Assembly: GCA_947385425.1 (NCBI GenBank)
Contig: CANDKY010000012.1
Span: forward strand, 1 to 50,255
Length of the DNA: 50,255 bases
Source: an uncultured Lachnospiraceae bacterium
GTDB lineage: Bacteria; Bacillota; Clostridia; Lachnospirales; Lachnospiraceae
Direction of reading: 5' to 3'
Below are positions 16,349-25,943 of this stretch, in pieces; the stretch's first letter is position 1; every line of letters begins with the position of its first letter. Both the position numbers and the translations under genes were made by a program. The notes under the pieces are model-generated. The model made no database searches. It saw nothing but the letters and a program-made list of their open reading frames with translations, and had not been told where the DNA came from.

Positions 16349-17161
16349 ATGAAAAAAGTAATGTTATTTAGCCCTACTGGATATATAGGCAGTTATATAA
16401 AGGATAGGCTTATAAAAGAAAAAAATATACAGTTATATGAGATGACACGAGACAGTGATATGAGCCAATATATAGGTTTATATGATATTTTGATTTATTC
16501 AGCATCTGTCAGTAATGCAGATGTAGAAAAGTATATACAGGATAATGTTGTGACAGCCGTTTTGATGGTAGGATTTTGTAGGGAACATGGTATTAAGCGA
16601 ATTATCTATCTTTCGTCAGACTCAATATATGGAGAAATAAATATAGATGAAGTGAGTGAAAAGGCAGTTATGATTAATCCGGATATGTATGGAACTACAA
16701 AATATTTGGCTGAGAAAATTATTATTGCGAGTGGAATACCGTATTATATTTTGAGACTGCCAGGGGTAGTAGGTGGTATTTGGCGAAAAAATTTTATATC
16801 TAATTTAATGGAAAGAATTAGATATAATGAACATATATACTTATACAATGTTGATCGGGAGTTTAATAATATTTTGTATATAGATGATTTGACAAAATTT
16901 ATTCTTTTACTTTGTAATTATGCAGATGAGAATCAAGGTGAAATTTTTTTGTTGGGTAATACAGAAAAAATAGAGTTAATGCAAATAGTTGCCTATTTAA
17001 AAGAATTGTATAATTCTACATCTTCCGTTAGCAGTATAGATACAGAACAGAAACGCTATTTTACATTGGATGTAACTAAGGCGGTAAAATATGGTTATAC
17101 GGCTAAATCAATAAAAGAAATTTTGGACAGTTTATATCAAATTTGGGAGGAGAAATTTTAG
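16349..17161 (+). CDS. NAD-dependent epimerase/dehydratase-like protein (SDR)
   Basis: A 270-residue protein if it starts at the ATG of MKKVMLFSPTGYIGSYI; an ATG 39 bp upstream (16310) adds 13 residues ahead of the Rossmann strand and both have weak ribosome binding sites. The nucleotide loop is SPTGYIG, where the first glycine of GxxGxxG is serine. The SDR triad is present in YLSSDSIYG and MYGTTKYLAE (YxxxK). It is shorter than typical sugar-nucleotide epimerases and resembles dTDP-4-dehydrorhamnose-reductase-like members. Substrate unknown. Its end is 2 bp from the next start. Confidence 0.78.
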   Translation: MKKVMLFSPTGYIGSYIKDRLIKEKNIQLYEMTRDSDMSQYIGLYDILIYSASVSNADVEKYIQDNVVTAVLMVGFCREHGIKRIIYLSSDSIYGEINIDEVSEKAVMINPDMYGTTKYLAEKIIIASGIPYYILRLPGVVGGIWRKNFISNLMERIRYNEHIYLYNVDREFNNILYIDDLTKFILLLCNYADENQGEIFLLGNTEKIELMQIVAYLKELYNSTSSVSSIDTEQKRYFTLDVTKAVKYGYTAKSIKEILDSLYQIWEEKF

Positions 17162-17163
17162 AT

Positions 17164-18273
17164 ATGAAAGCGATTATATTAGGTGGAGAGGTATCAGGGT
17201 GTGCAGTTGCCAATGAGTTAGATAAAAAGGGCGTAGAGACGGTAGTTATAGAGAAAAATGGATATTTAGGCGGCGGCTGCCATACGTTCTTTTATGGCGG
17301 GCATCCTTACACGGAGGGGCCAAGACCGCTTTCAATAAAAGATGGAAAGGCTTTTGATTATATTAATTCAGTGGTGAAGTTAAGAACATTTCCTTTGGTG
17401 TTGGATTCATATAATGAGCAGGATCGCCAATTTTATGGTTTTCCAATTCATTGGGATGATATTCAGATTATGCCGGATCGGGACAAGATTCTGCATGAAT
17501 TAGAAAATAGGCCTAAAATAAATACGGCGACAAATTTGGAAGATGGGTGGATAAATGCAGTTGGCCCAACGTTGTATGAAAAATATGTAAAAACATACAC
17601 AGAAAAAATGTGGGAAGTAGAATCAAATAAAGTGTTTGAGGATTATTCATGGTCGGTAAAAGGATCTCCTATACAGAGGGGAGATAGGATGTGTCGCCTG
17701 GCATCGGAAACGGAAAATCAGTTACATGCATATCCAATTGAGGAAACAGGTTATAATAGGTTTTTTGAATATTGTGTCAGAAATAGCGAAGTTCTTCTAA
17801 ATACAAATATAGAAAAGGTTGATTTGGAAAAAAAGGAAGTTTATATTGCAGGTGAAATGATAAAAGGTGACATCATCATTTCCACAATTGCACTGGATGA
17901 CCTTATGGAAAAGTGTTACGGAGAATTGAGGTACATGGGAAGAGATTTTCATATGATTGTCCTTCCAACAGAACATATTTTTAAGGAAGGACATCATTTT
18001 ATTCATTATCCAAATAATGAAAAATTTACCAGAATTGTAGAGTATAAGAATCTGACAGGGCATAAAGCAGATTCTACGCTTCTGGTGATGGAAATACCTT
18101 CACACAGCAATAAATTGTATAGTTATAGCATTAAGAGTGAGCAGGATAAGGCATTAAAATACATTAATAGCCTTCCCAATGGAGTCTATACAATAGGAAG
18201 GCTGGGAACATATAGATATCTGAACATAAATCAGTGTATTGATTCTGCATGCGAACTTGCAGAAAAGCTTTAA
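17164..18273 (+). CDS. Divergent UDP-galactopyranose-mutase-like flavoprotein
   Basis: A 369-residue FAD enzyme related to the canonical Glf at 45930. The FAD loop is ILGGEVSGCAVANEL, and the shared closing motif GRLGTYRYLN matches GRLGTYRYLD in Glf. FTRIVEYKN matches YTRIIEHKH. It differs at the substrate face: where Glf has HKYGPHIFHT this protein has the unrelated GHPYTEGPRPLS. It may therefore ring-contract a different nucleotide sugar. The ATG at 17164 is chosen because GGGAGGAG lies just upstream; a TTG at 17143 would place that box inside the gene. Confidence 0.75.
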   Translation: MKAIILGGEVSGCAVANELDKKGVETVVIEKNGYLGGGCHTFFYGGHPYTEGPRPLSIKDGKAFDYINSVVKLRTFPLVLDSYNEQDRQFYGFPIHWDDIQIMPDRDKILHELENRPKINTATNLEDGWINAVGPTLYEKYVKTYTEKMWEVESNKVFEDYSWSVKGSPIQRGDRMCRLASETENQLHAYPIEETGYNRFFEYCVRNSEVLLNTNIEKVDLEKKEVYIAGEMIKGDIIISTIALDDLMEKCYGELRYMGRDFHMIVLPTEHIFKEGHHFIHYPNNEKFTRIVEYKNLTGHKADSTLLVMEIPSHSNKLYSYSIKSEQDKALKYINSLPNGVYTIGRLGTYRYLNINQCIDSACELAEKL

Positions 18274-18320
18274 AGACGAAGAATTAGATAAACTTATAAA
18301 ATATGAAGGAGGAATATAAA

Positions 18321-19418
18321 ATGTTTTTATCAGCTAATGAGTATAATGAGCATGAGAAGAAGGGGAAGAAAAGTTTACCAGTCAGATTTTTGGAAGCATT
18401 TCAGCCAGAAGTATTTGAAAAGAGAGGATATCCTACTCGAATTGGAGATGAGACAGAGATATATAAATTTTTGGATTCTATGCATGAGAATAGGTTTAAC
18501 AGATACTATGGAGGCTACAATTTCGATTATGCCCCTACATATGAAGAATTTGAAGAGATGAAAGGAGTATTAAAGGATATTTACCGGTTGACAAAAGACA
18601 GGTATGGCAGGGGAATTGTTGTAAAGGCGCCATTAATTGCCAGCATGAATGTATTGCGTAGAATAAGATACTTGGGGGAGGGTATTAGCTTGCCTGTAGT
18701 TTTTGAAATAGGTGGAGGAAATGGCGTATTAGGGGCATTGCTGCATCAATCAGGGTATAAATATATTTCTACAGATATTACGCAGGCATTTTACCTGACA
18801 CAAAATGGCTTATGGGAAGGCTTAGACCCTGATTGTGTGGTAGAGTGTATGGATTCTGTGGAAAAACTTAACAGCATAGATAATCACAAAATAATACATA
18901 TTCCATATTGGAAATTATGGGAATTGCGTAATAATGATTTAGAAGCTGATATTATAGTTTCAAATCATAATTTGGCAGAAATGCATGAGTGGTCATTACG
19001 CTTCTATCTCCGATATGCCAAACAACTTATGCGCAATAGCGAATACAAGTTGTTTGTTGCCCAGACGGCTGGGTCTACTTGTTTTAGAAATGTTGATTAT
19101 GTAATAAAAACATTTTCAGCGATGGGATTTGAATTGTTATATAGTGAAAGATGTTTTGCAGTATTTGCTTTAAGTGATAAGAAGCAGATAGTACCAGTAC
19201 ATATTGGGGCGGTACTGAGACAGGAAAGTTATCAGGCTGCTTTTCCGGTTTGTGGTAATCCTTTGGACAAGACAGCAGCATTAATTTATTCTGCCGAGCA
19301 GAAATTTCGCGATGAGCAGAAAGTTCCTTTATCGGAAATAGAGGAGTATTTCCATACGTTGGATGATAATCCTGATTCGCCAGATGAGGAATTTTTCCAT
19401 TATTGTAGTGTTATATAA
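18321..19418 (+). CDS. Putative sugar O-methyltransferase
   Basis: A 365-residue protein with a class I methyltransferase core in its middle: VVFEIGGGNGVLGALL (about 125-140) is motif I, YISTDIT ends strand 2, and ADIIVSNHNLAEMHEW follows strand 4. Long N-terminal and C-terminal segments resemble the family annotated as putative sugar O-methyltransferase. The ATG at 18321 is preferred over 18303 because AAGGAGG (18306-18312) lies 8 bp before it, inside the longer reading. Likely acts on a glycan residue in the cytoplasm. Confidence 0.75.
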   Translation: MFLSANEYNEHEKKGKKSLPVRFLEAFQPEVFEKRGYPTRIGDETEIYKFLDSMHENRFNRYYGGYNFDYAPTYEEFEEMKGVLKDIYRLTKDRYGRGIVVKAPLIASMNVLRRIRYLGEGISLPVVFEIGGGNGVLGALLHQSGYKYISTDITQAFYLTQNGLWEGLDPDCVVECMDSVEKLNSIDNHKIIHIPYWKLWELRNNDLEADIIVSNHNLAEMHEWSLRFYLRYAKQLMRNSEYKLFVAQTAGSTCFRNVDYVIKTFSAMGFELLYSERCFAVFALSDKKQIVPVHIGAVLRQESYQAAFPVCGNPLDKTAALIYSAEQKFRDEQKVPLSEIEEYFHTLDDNPDSPDEEFFHYCSVI

Positions 19419-19461
19419 AAAGAGATAATGGTAAAATATTTAATTTTAGAAGGGAAGATTG

Positions 19462-19842
19462 ATGAAAAAAATACTTATTTGGGGAACAGGCATAAAGGCA
19501 AGGAGGTTGTGTAATTATCTAGATTTTAATGAAGTTGAAATTCTTGGTTTTACAGACAATTCAGGTTTAACTGACATCAAGTTATGGGATGGATACAAAT
19601 TTATTCCGAAGAGCGAGGCATTAAAATTTGATTATGATTATATAGTGATTGCCAGCGGAGCATATTGCGAAATTACTGCACAGCTTATCGCTGAGAATAT
19701 AACTGAGAATAAAATAATCCAGGCAGATAATGTTCAGTTTATGATCCCAGATACACTATATTTTTTTAATGAAATAGAAACAAATGAAGAAAAGTACAAA
19801 ATATTCACTAATATTAATTTATATTCGTGTATTATCGTATAG
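19462..19842 (+). CDS. Stand-alone Rossmann-like module protein
   Basis: A 126-residue protein consisting of one Rossmann-like module. KILIWGTGIKARRLCNYL is the nucleotide-type loop, EILGFTDNS is the second strand with an acidic residue, and YDYIVIASGAYCEITAQL is the later strand and helix. The same layout is fused to many other proteins of this locus. It resembles the N-terminal nucleotide-sugar-binding part of PglD-like proteins and the C-terminal domain of some C-methyltransferases. It has no catalytic domain, so a binding or scaffolding role is possible. Confidence 0.7.
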   Translation: MKKILIWGTGIKARRLCNYLDFNEVEILGFTDNSGLTDIKLWDGYKFIPKSEALKFDYDYIVIASGAYCEITAQLIAENITENKIIQADNVQFMIPDTLYFFNEIETNEEKYKIFTNINLYSCIIV

Positions 19843-19851
19843 GGGGGTAGT

Positions 19852-21093
19852 ATGGATGCTATTAGAGTGCTGATTTGGACTCCAGGTTATATATCATATC
19901 TTACAGACCTGCTTAAGGTGATTGACGGAAAATATGGAATGAATTGTAAGGACAAATCAGAGTTTGGATTTGAAGCTGATTACACCAGTCAGAATGATTT
20001 TGACAGGATTGTAGAAGATTATAAACCTAATATTATTTTTTTATACAATGTGTCGAGTAAAAATCTATCGATCAAAATTCCGGATAATCTTAGCGTAATA
20101 ACTTATTGTGATCATTTTATGGAACAGTTTCTTATCCTAGGTAAAAATTATTTTCAACAGTTACCTAAAAATAATTTTTTGTATATACCGGTCTTGGATG
20201 TAGATAGAATAGATAGAGACAAGATATTAGATGATTGTAATATTAGAAAGAAGATATATTTTGCTCCATTTGTTGATGTATGGAAAGGCAATAAGTTGGC
20301 AAAAGACAAAGAATATGAGAAGAAATATGAATGTGATTTGTCTTTTATGGGCATGTATAAAAAGGTTGAGTATTATTATTGGTGCTATAATATTAATTCA
20401 TCGACTTTTCAAGGCAGGATTCTTATGCATTTTGTTAGTGAATTGGTGGCATTGGTAAGAAAGGAGATAAAACAGCGTGAGACAGCGAATCTAGATGGCA
20501 GTTGGGTACGTGAAAATGTTATAAATATGTATGAAAAGTTGAATGTTAAAAGATGTGTGAGAGATGAAAACAGTTTTATTGATAAATGGATAGATACAGT
20601 AATATTCAATATTATTCAACATGAATATGTAAATATTGTTATAGACTGGTTAATAGAGCGGGGATATAATTTAAAAATATATGGTAGTGGTTGGAATAAG
20701 ATTGATAATTATAAAAAGTATGCAATGGGTATGGTTGATGAAGGTTCAGATGACCTGCGGATGGCTTATCAATATAGTAAGATTAATATAGGAGCTAATT
20801 GCGGTATGGGAATACATAGAAGAGTTTGCGAGTGTATTAGAAATGGGAGTTTGTGTTTTCAGGCAGAGACAAAACCTGAGTATATGTTTTCAGATTACCG
20901 TCATTTTTTTAAAGATGGAAGAGATATTGTAGTATACAGGAATAAACAAGAGTTATATGAAAAAATAGATTACTATTTAACGCATGATGATGAAAGGAAG
21001 CAGATAATAAAAGAAGGAAAAAGGGTACTTGAACAAAAACTAGATACATCGGATATAGTGGTAAACGCGATAAAAACGCTATATGAAAGATGA
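19852..21093 (+). CDS. CgeB-like glycosyltransferase (GT4-type C-terminal domain)
   Basis: A 413-residue GT-B-type protein. The C-terminal 110 residues match the CgeB/Glyco_trans_1_2 type: INIGANCGMGIHRRVCECIR, then GSLCFQAETKPE and YEKIDYYLTHDDERKQIIKEG. The N-terminal half is a poorly conserved acceptor domain. It has no membrane segment, so it would act in the cytoplasm. It starts 9 bp after the stand-alone Rossmann module, GGGGGGTAG being the binding box. Acceptor and donor are unknown. Confidence 0.75.
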   Translation: MDAIRVLIWTPGYISYLTDLLKVIDGKYGMNCKDKSEFGFEADYTSQNDFDRIVEDYKPNIIFLYNVSSKNLSIKIPDNLSVITYCDHFMEQFLILGKNYFQQLPKNNFLYIPVLDVDRIDRDKILDDCNIRKKIYFAPFVDVWKGNKLAKDKEYEKKYECDLSFMGMYKKVEYYYWCYNINSSTFQGRILMHFVSELVALVRKEIKQRETANLDGSWVRENVINMYEKLNVKRCVRDENSFIDKWIDTVIFNIIQHEYVNIVIDWLIERGYNLKIYGSGWNKIDNYKKYAMGMVDEGSDDLRMAYQYSKINIGANCGMGIHRRVCECIRNGSLCFQAETKPEYMFSDYRHFFKDGRDIVVYRNKQELYEKIDYYLTHDDERKQIIKEGKRVLEQKLDTSDIVVNAIKTLYER

Positions 21094-21164
21094 TATAAAT
21101 GTACTTATTGAGCAAACTCATAAGTTATATTCATTAGTTATTAATTTGCAGAGGGAAAGCAATC

Positions 21165-22373
21165 ATGAATGATAATTCAAATTGTTTTATATGGAGTGAC
21201 AACTGGTATATAGATAATAATGAGGCATGGTTTGTTGACGGAGAACGGGATATATTATGTTGTCTGAATTTAAAGTCAAATACATGTGATTATGCAGTAA
21301 AAATACCTAATTCAAATTTAGATGAATTTCGGCTAAATTCGAGATGTATAAAATTTGAAAATGAAGTATTTTGTATGCCAGATAAAGGAGAAAGGATATG
21401 GGTTTATAATTTAAATGATAGATATTTTCAGCAAATTGATATAAAGAATCCTAATAAAGTAAGAATTTCAATAGTGGATTTCTGGGAATATGATAATAAG
21501 TTATTTGCGGTATCAATTGGTTTAAAACAAGTTATTGAGATTAATATAGATAAAAAGGTAATTGATAATTATTATGCACTTTGCGATACACCAGAAAAAC
21601 AAATAGCAAAGAGTATCAAAGTTGGAATGAATATATATTGTGTGTCTGCTGTTTCAAATCATATATATCAATTTGATTTGAAAATAAAAAAAAGTACAGT
21701 ATATACAATTCCGAAAGCAGAAGGAGGCTTTTATACAATAAGTTTTGATGGGTGTAAGTTTTGGCTAAGCGGATATCGTAAAGAAATATATATATGGGAT
21801 AAGGAAAATAATTCGACAAATATTCTTAGAGATTTTCCTAGACAATTTGGTATTTATAACTTTGCCAGAAATGAAAAATATATTTTAGATTGTGAAAGAA
21901 CAGTTTATGATACTCCTGCCTTTATAGAATCAAGAGTGGCAGGGAACTATATTTGGTTTATACCATTTCAAACGAATAAAATTATATATGTGGACAGAGT
22001 TACATTTCAAGTGAATGTTTTAGAAAATGAAGAAAATGAATCCATATCAAGTTTGTCGAGTTATTATTTGGCTCATAAATATTTAGTGCTATATATGGAG
22101 GATGATAGATATATTGGGCTCTTTTCTTTTAAGGATAATTCTGTGTTGGAGATTGATGCTATTAAAATGACTATAGTAAAGAAAGTTTATTCGTTTGGAC
22201 AAGAATATTTGAATACGTTTATGGCAGCATTAGAAAAGAATTTTAATGAAGTTAACTGGTTTCATAGAATAATTTTTCAAAAGATATTACTGGCAGCTTC
22301 AACTAGGGTTAACAGAAAAATGTCCAATGAAGTGGGAACTAGTATCTATAGTAAAATGATGTTAAATGGTTAA
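21165..22373 (+). CDS. Beta-propeller-like protein, function unknown
   Basis: A 402-residue protein without signal peptide or membrane segment. It consists of repeated units of about 45-50 residues with alternating hydrophobic strands (for example IWVYNLNDRYFQQIDI, LKQVIEINIDKKVIDNY, IYQFDLKIKKSTVYTI, IYIWDKENNSTNILRDF). This is the look of a WD/Kelch-like beta-propeller of perhaps six or seven blades. It lies between a glycosyltransferase and the WbpB-like dehydrogenase. It could be a cytoplasmic scaffold or glycan-binding factor. The composition is strongly AT-rich like its neighbours. Confidence 0.7.
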   Translation: MNDNSNCFIWSDNWYIDNNEAWFVDGERDILCCLNLKSNTCDYAVKIPNSNLDEFRLNSRCIKFENEVFCMPDKGERIWVYNLNDRYFQQIDIKNPNKVRISIVDFWEYDNKLFAVSIGLKQVIEINIDKKVIDNYYALCDTPEKQIAKSIKVGMNIYCVSAVSNHIYQFDLKIKKSTVYTIPKAEGGFYTISFDGCKFWLSGYRKEIYIWDKENNSTNILRDFPRQFGIYNFARNEKYILDCERTVYDTPAFIESRVAGNYIWFIPFQTNKIIYVDRVTFQVNVLENEENESISSLSSYYLAHKYLVLYMEDDRYIGLFSFKDNSVLEIDAIKMTIVKKVYSFGQEYLNTFMAALEKNFNEVNWFHRIIFQKILLAASTRVNRKMSNEVGTSIYSKMMLNG

Positions 22374-22468
22374 CTAGTTTTGCAATTATAGATTGAAAAT
22401 TTCTAATATATACATTGAGGCAGAAATTTTTGGATAAAAATGGTAGAAACTGAGAGGATAGTAAAGGG

Positions 22469-23539
22469 ATGAAGTATGCACTAATTGGCTGTGGGCGCAT
22501 TTCTCCAAATCATATTGTAGCAGCACAGAACAATGGGCTTGAACTTGCGGCGATATGTGATATTGAAATATCATGCATGAAAGATAAAGTGCTTAAGTTT
22601 AAACTAGGCAGTGGTGTAAAGCAGTATACAGACTATAAAGAAATGATTGATACAGAAAAGCCGGAACTTGTTGCAATCTGTACCGAAAGCGGAAAACATG
22701 CAGAGCATGCGTTATTTTGTATAGAACATGGCTGTAACTGTATTATAGAGAAACCAATTGCATTATCCATGGCAGATGCTGATGCAATTATTTCTGCATC
22801 CATAAGGTATCATGTAAAGGTCTGCGCATGTCATCAGAACAGATTTAACAAGTCAATCCAGATTATACGGGAAGCAATTGACATGAACCGCTTTGGAAGA
22901 TTGTTTTACGGCACAGCTCATATTAGATGGTGCAGAGATTATGAATATTACGACAGGGCTTCATGGAGAGGCACATGGGCACAGGATGGCGGTGCATTGA
23001 TGAATCAGTGTATTCATAATATTGATTTACTTAGATGGATGATGGGAAGCGAGATTGAAGAGGTAGTAGGAATGACGGACAGGCTTAACCATAATTACAT
23101 AGAAGCCGAGGATTTAGGAATTGCCCTGATAAGGTTTAAAAATGGAAGTTATGGAATTATTGAAGGAACAACGGACGTTTATCCCAAAAATCTGGAAGAG
23201 ACATTATATATATTTGGTGAGAAGGGAACTGTTAAGGCTGGCGGACAGTCCGTCAATGTGATAGAAGAGTGGAGATTTTCAGATATGCTGGATGATCCGG
23301 ATGAAGTAAAAGCAAGATTCCACGAGAATCCGCCTAATGTGTACGGTTATGGGCATACACCTTTGTATGCGGATGTAATCAATGCCATAAAACAGGACAG
23401 GCAGCCGTATGTAACTGCCATGGATGGAAGAAAGGCTCTGGAACTTGTACTGGCAATATATAAATCTGCAGCGGAAGGATGCTGTGTCACACTGCCGCTT
23501 AAAGATTGTGCAACGATGGACTTTAAAGGAAGATTTTGA
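22469..23539 (+). CDS. wbpB: UDP-GlcNAc(3-keto)A-type dehydrogenase, Gfo/Idh/MocA family
   Basis: A 356-residue oxidoreductase. ALIGCGRISPNH (4-15) binds NAD, and E94-K95-P96 is the family lysine motif. WRGTWAQDGGALMNQCIHNIDLLRWMMG is the strongly conserved signature of the WbpB/WlbA group, which oxidises C3 of UDP-N-acetylglucosaminuronic acid. The next two genes encode matching acetyltransferase and aminotransferase enzymes, and a 2-epimerase follows at 27836, so the pathway to a UDP-2,3-diacetamido uronic acid is nearly complete. The UDP-GlcNAc 6-dehydrogenase needed first is not clearly present. Confidence 0.9.
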   Translation: MKYALIGCGRISPNHIVAAQNNGLELAAICDIEISCMKDKVLKFKLGSGVKQYTDYKEMIDTEKPELVAICTESGKHAEHALFCIEHGCNCIIEKPIALSMADADAIISASIRYHVKVCACHQNRFNKSIQIIREAIDMNRFGRLFYGTAHIRWCRDYEYYDRASWRGTWAQDGGALMNQCIHNIDLLRWMMGSEIEEVVGMTDRLNHNYIEAEDLGIALIRFKNGSYGIIEGTTDVYPKNLEETLYIFGEKGTVKAGGQSVNVIEEWRFSDMLDDPDEVKARFHENPPNVYGYGHTPLYADVINAIKQDRQPYVTAMDGRKALELVLAIYKSAAEGCCVTLPLKDCATMDFKGRF

Positions 23540-23540
23540 G

Positions 23541-24038
23541 ATGTCTGTTTATATACATGAGAGCAGTTATGTTGATGAGAACGTAACAATAGGAGATGGA
23601 ACAAAGATATGGCACTTTTGCCATATACAGTCAGATGCAAAAATAGGTACAGACTGCGTGTTTGGGCAGAATGTTAATATTTCTAATAATGTGAAGATTG
23701 GAAACGGTGTCAAGATTCAAAACAATGTTTCAGTTTATGAAGGAGTTGAGCTTGAGGATTACGTGTTTTGCGGGCCGTCCTGTGTATTTACCAATGATTT
23801 GACACCGCGCGCCAAATATCCCAAAGGAAAAGAAAATTATAAAAAAACACTGGTCAGGGAAGGTGCAAGTATTGGGGCAAATGCAACTATTGTGTGTGGG
23901 CATACAATAGGGAAATATGCAATGATAGCGGCAGGGGCGGTTGTGACAAGAGATGTGGGGGATTATGAAATGGTAGCAGGAGTACCTGCGGTAAAAGTTG
24001 GACAGGTAGACGAAATGGGGAATATTGTTGGGATATAA
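23541..24038 (+). CDS. wbpD: N-acetyltransferase of the left-handed beta-helix type (WbpD-like)
   Basis: A 165-residue hexapeptide-repeat acyltransferase. ENVTIGDGTKIWHFCHIQSD, then VFGQNVNISNN and successive IG-type turns make the beta-helix. NDLTPRAKYP and IGANATIVCGHTIGKYAMI are typical of the WbpD/WlbB enzymes that acetylate the 3-amino group. The start is the ATG right after the previous stop; the open frame upstream overlaps the dehydrogenase gene and is rejected. AAAGGA within that gene's end serves as ribosome binding site. Confidence 0.92.
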   Translation: MSVYIHESSYVDENVTIGDGTKIWHFCHIQSDAKIGTDCVFGQNVNISNNVKIGNGVKIQNNVSVYEGVELEDYVFCGPSCVFTNDLTPRAKYPKGKENYKKTLVREGASIGANATIVCGHTIGKYAMIAAGAVVTRDVGDYEMVAGVPAVKVGQVDEMGNIVGI

Positions 24039-24072
24039 GGCCGGAGACTTTGTTAAATAAAGGAGTTCAGAT

Positions 24073-25194
24073 GTGGAATTTCGGGATTTAGGACAGCAAT
24101 ATCAATTACATAAAGAGAAGATAGATGGTGCTATACAAAGTGTGCTTTTTAAAACTGATTTTATACAGGGAAAGCAGATACTACAGCTGGAAGAAGTACT
24201 TGCAGAATATGCAGGTGTAAAGCATTGCATTACCTGTGCAAATGGAACAGATGCATTGCAGCTGGCCCTCATGACATGGAATATTGGAAAAGGCGACGCG
24301 GTATTTGTACCTGATTTTACCTTTTTTTCAAGTGGGGAAGTTGTTCCTCTGGTTGGGGCGACGCCTGTTTTTGTGGACATAGAGGAGGATACTTATAATA
24401 TCAGTGTTGAAAGCCTTGAACGAGCGGTTGAATGCGTATTACAGAATACTTCATTAAAGCCCAAAGTAATTATTGCAGTTGATTTATTCGGGCAGCCGGC
24501 GGATTTTCTGCGGATTGGAGAAATAGCAGAAAAATATAATCTTCTGGTTTTGGAAGATGCTGCACAGGGATTTGGTGGAAAAATCCATATGCAGAGATCC
24601 TGTAGTTTTGGAGATATATCTACAACATCTTTCTTTCCGGCAAAGCCGTTAGGATGCTACGGTGACGGAGGGGCGGTATTCACTGATAATGAAGAGTGGG
24701 CAGAACTGCTTCGTTCATACCGTGTACATGGAAAAGGGAAGGATAAGTATGATAATGTTCGGATAGGAATGAACTCGCGGCTGGATACAATACAGGCAGC
24801 AGTATTGCTGGAAAAGTTAAAGTTTTTTGATGAAGAGATTGATAAATGTAACCAGATAGCAATGGAATATACAAGGCATTTAAAAGATGCTGTGAAAGTA
24901 CCTGTTGTAAAAGAGGGAATGGGTTCAAGCTGGGCACAGTATACAATATGCTTTCAAAATAATGAGAAACGTGAACTGGCAATAAAAGGGTTAAAAGAAA
25001 ATGGCATTCCAACAGCAGTATATTATAGGAAGCCTATGCATAAGCAGAAGGCTTTTAAGAAAAATGAATTTAAGGGGTTGGATTATAGCGTTACGGAGAG
25101 GATATGTAACTGCTGTTTGTCTTTGACTGTGCATCCATACCTAAGTATGGATGAAGTGGGGAATGTTGTGAATAAAGTGATGCAAATGCGGTAA
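24073..25194 (+). CDS. wbpE: PLP-dependent sugar aminotransferase, DegT/DnrJ/EryC1 family (WbpE-like)
   Basis: A 373-residue aminotransferase. CANGTDALQLAL binds the cofactor phosphate, EDAAQGFGG (161-169) holds the ring-stacking region, and K191 in SFFPAKPLGCYGDGG is the Schiff-base lysine. It should add the 3-amino group to the keto sugar made by the WbpB-like enzyme. The start is GTG at 24073 with AAAGGAG 8 bp upstream; the overlapping ATG at 24071 is in the wrong frame and soon stops. Confidence 0.93.
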   Translation: MEFRDLGQQYQLHKEKIDGAIQSVLFKTDFIQGKQILQLEEVLAEYAGVKHCITCANGTDALQLALMTWNIGKGDAVFVPDFTFFSSGEVVPLVGATPVFVDIEEDTYNISVESLERAVECVLQNTSLKPKVIIAVDLFGQPADFLRIGEIAEKYNLLVLEDAAQGFGGKIHMQRSCSFGDISTTSFFPAKPLGCYGDGGAVFTDNEEWAELLRSYRVHGKGKDKYDNVRIGMNSRLDTIQAAVLLEKLKFFDEEIDKCNQIAMEYTRHLKDAVKVPVVKEGMGSSWAQYTICFQNNEKRELAIKGLKENGIPTAVYYRKPMHKQKAFKKNEFKGLDYSVTERICNCCLSLTVHPYLSMDEVGNVVNKVMQMR

Positions 25195-25210
25195 GCGGGA
25201 GAGATTATAT

Positions 25211-25930
25211 ATGACATTTACATCAGATGGATATGTGGGCTTATTAAAGTTATTGATTGAAAATGGATATGGGATAGTGGATTATTCTGACTGGGAAGAG
25301 AGCGACCAATGTGTGATTTTGAGACATGATGTTGATATAGACTTACAACAGGCGCATGCATTGGCACAGATTGAGTACAGACATAATGTCAAAAGTACAT
25401 ATTTTGTATTGCTGACAAGCAGTTTTTATAATATGCATTCATACAGAAACAGAATTATAGTCAAAGAAATTCAGGATATGGGCCATACAATCGGACTTCA
25501 TTTTGATGAAACAGCATACCCGAATTTAGCAGGAAATACAGCCAAAGTAGGGCAGGAAATAAAAAAGGAATTAGATATATTGTCGGAAATTATAGAAACG
25601 GATGTTACTGTTTTTTCATATCACAGACCAACCCAAATAATTTTGGATTCTGATATGGAGATAGAGAGAGCCATAAATTCATATGGAAATATTTTTTTCA
25701 GACAGTTTAAATATCTGTCAGATTCAAGAATGCATTGGAGGGAGCCTGTGTTAGACATCATTCGAAGAAGGGAATATACCCGGCTGCATATCCTTACCCA
25801 TCCTTTTTGGTATCATAATGAGGAAAAAAGCATGAAAGAAATTTTGCATGAATTTATAAATATGGCAGGAACAGAAAGATATGATAATTTGAATGATAAC
25901 TTTACAAACCTGAAGGATGCCATAGGGTAG
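25211..25930 (+). CDS. Polysaccharide-deacetylase-like protein (NodB fold, RHDVD type)
   Basis: A 239-residue protein with NodB-like motifs: VILRHDVDIDL (about 36-46) with the metal-binding aspartates, IGLHFDETAY with a histidine, YHRPT, and LTHPFWY near the end. It lacks a signal peptide, so it would act in the cytoplasm, unlike most peptidoglycan deacetylases. Relatives occur in glycan loci with uncertain chemistry. GGGAGAG precedes the ATG. Confidence 0.75.
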   Translation: MTFTSDGYVGLLKLLIENGYGIVDYSDWEESDQCVILRHDVDIDLQQAHALAQIEYRHNVKSTYFVLLTSSFYNMHSYRNRIIVKEIQDMGHTIGLHFDETAYPNLAGNTAKVGQEIKKELDILSEIIETDVTVFSYHRPTQIILDSDMEIERAINSYGNIFFRQFKYLSDSRMHWREPVLDIIRRREYTRLHILTHPFWYHNEEKSMKEILHEFINMAGTERYDNLNDNFTNLKDAIG

Positions 25931-25943
25931 GAGGTGACAGGAT

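Noticed and set aside
23424-23540. N-terminal extension of the WbpD-like acetyltransferase
   Set aside because: It lies inside the dehydrogenase gene. The ATG at 23541 directly precedes the conserved beta-helix start.
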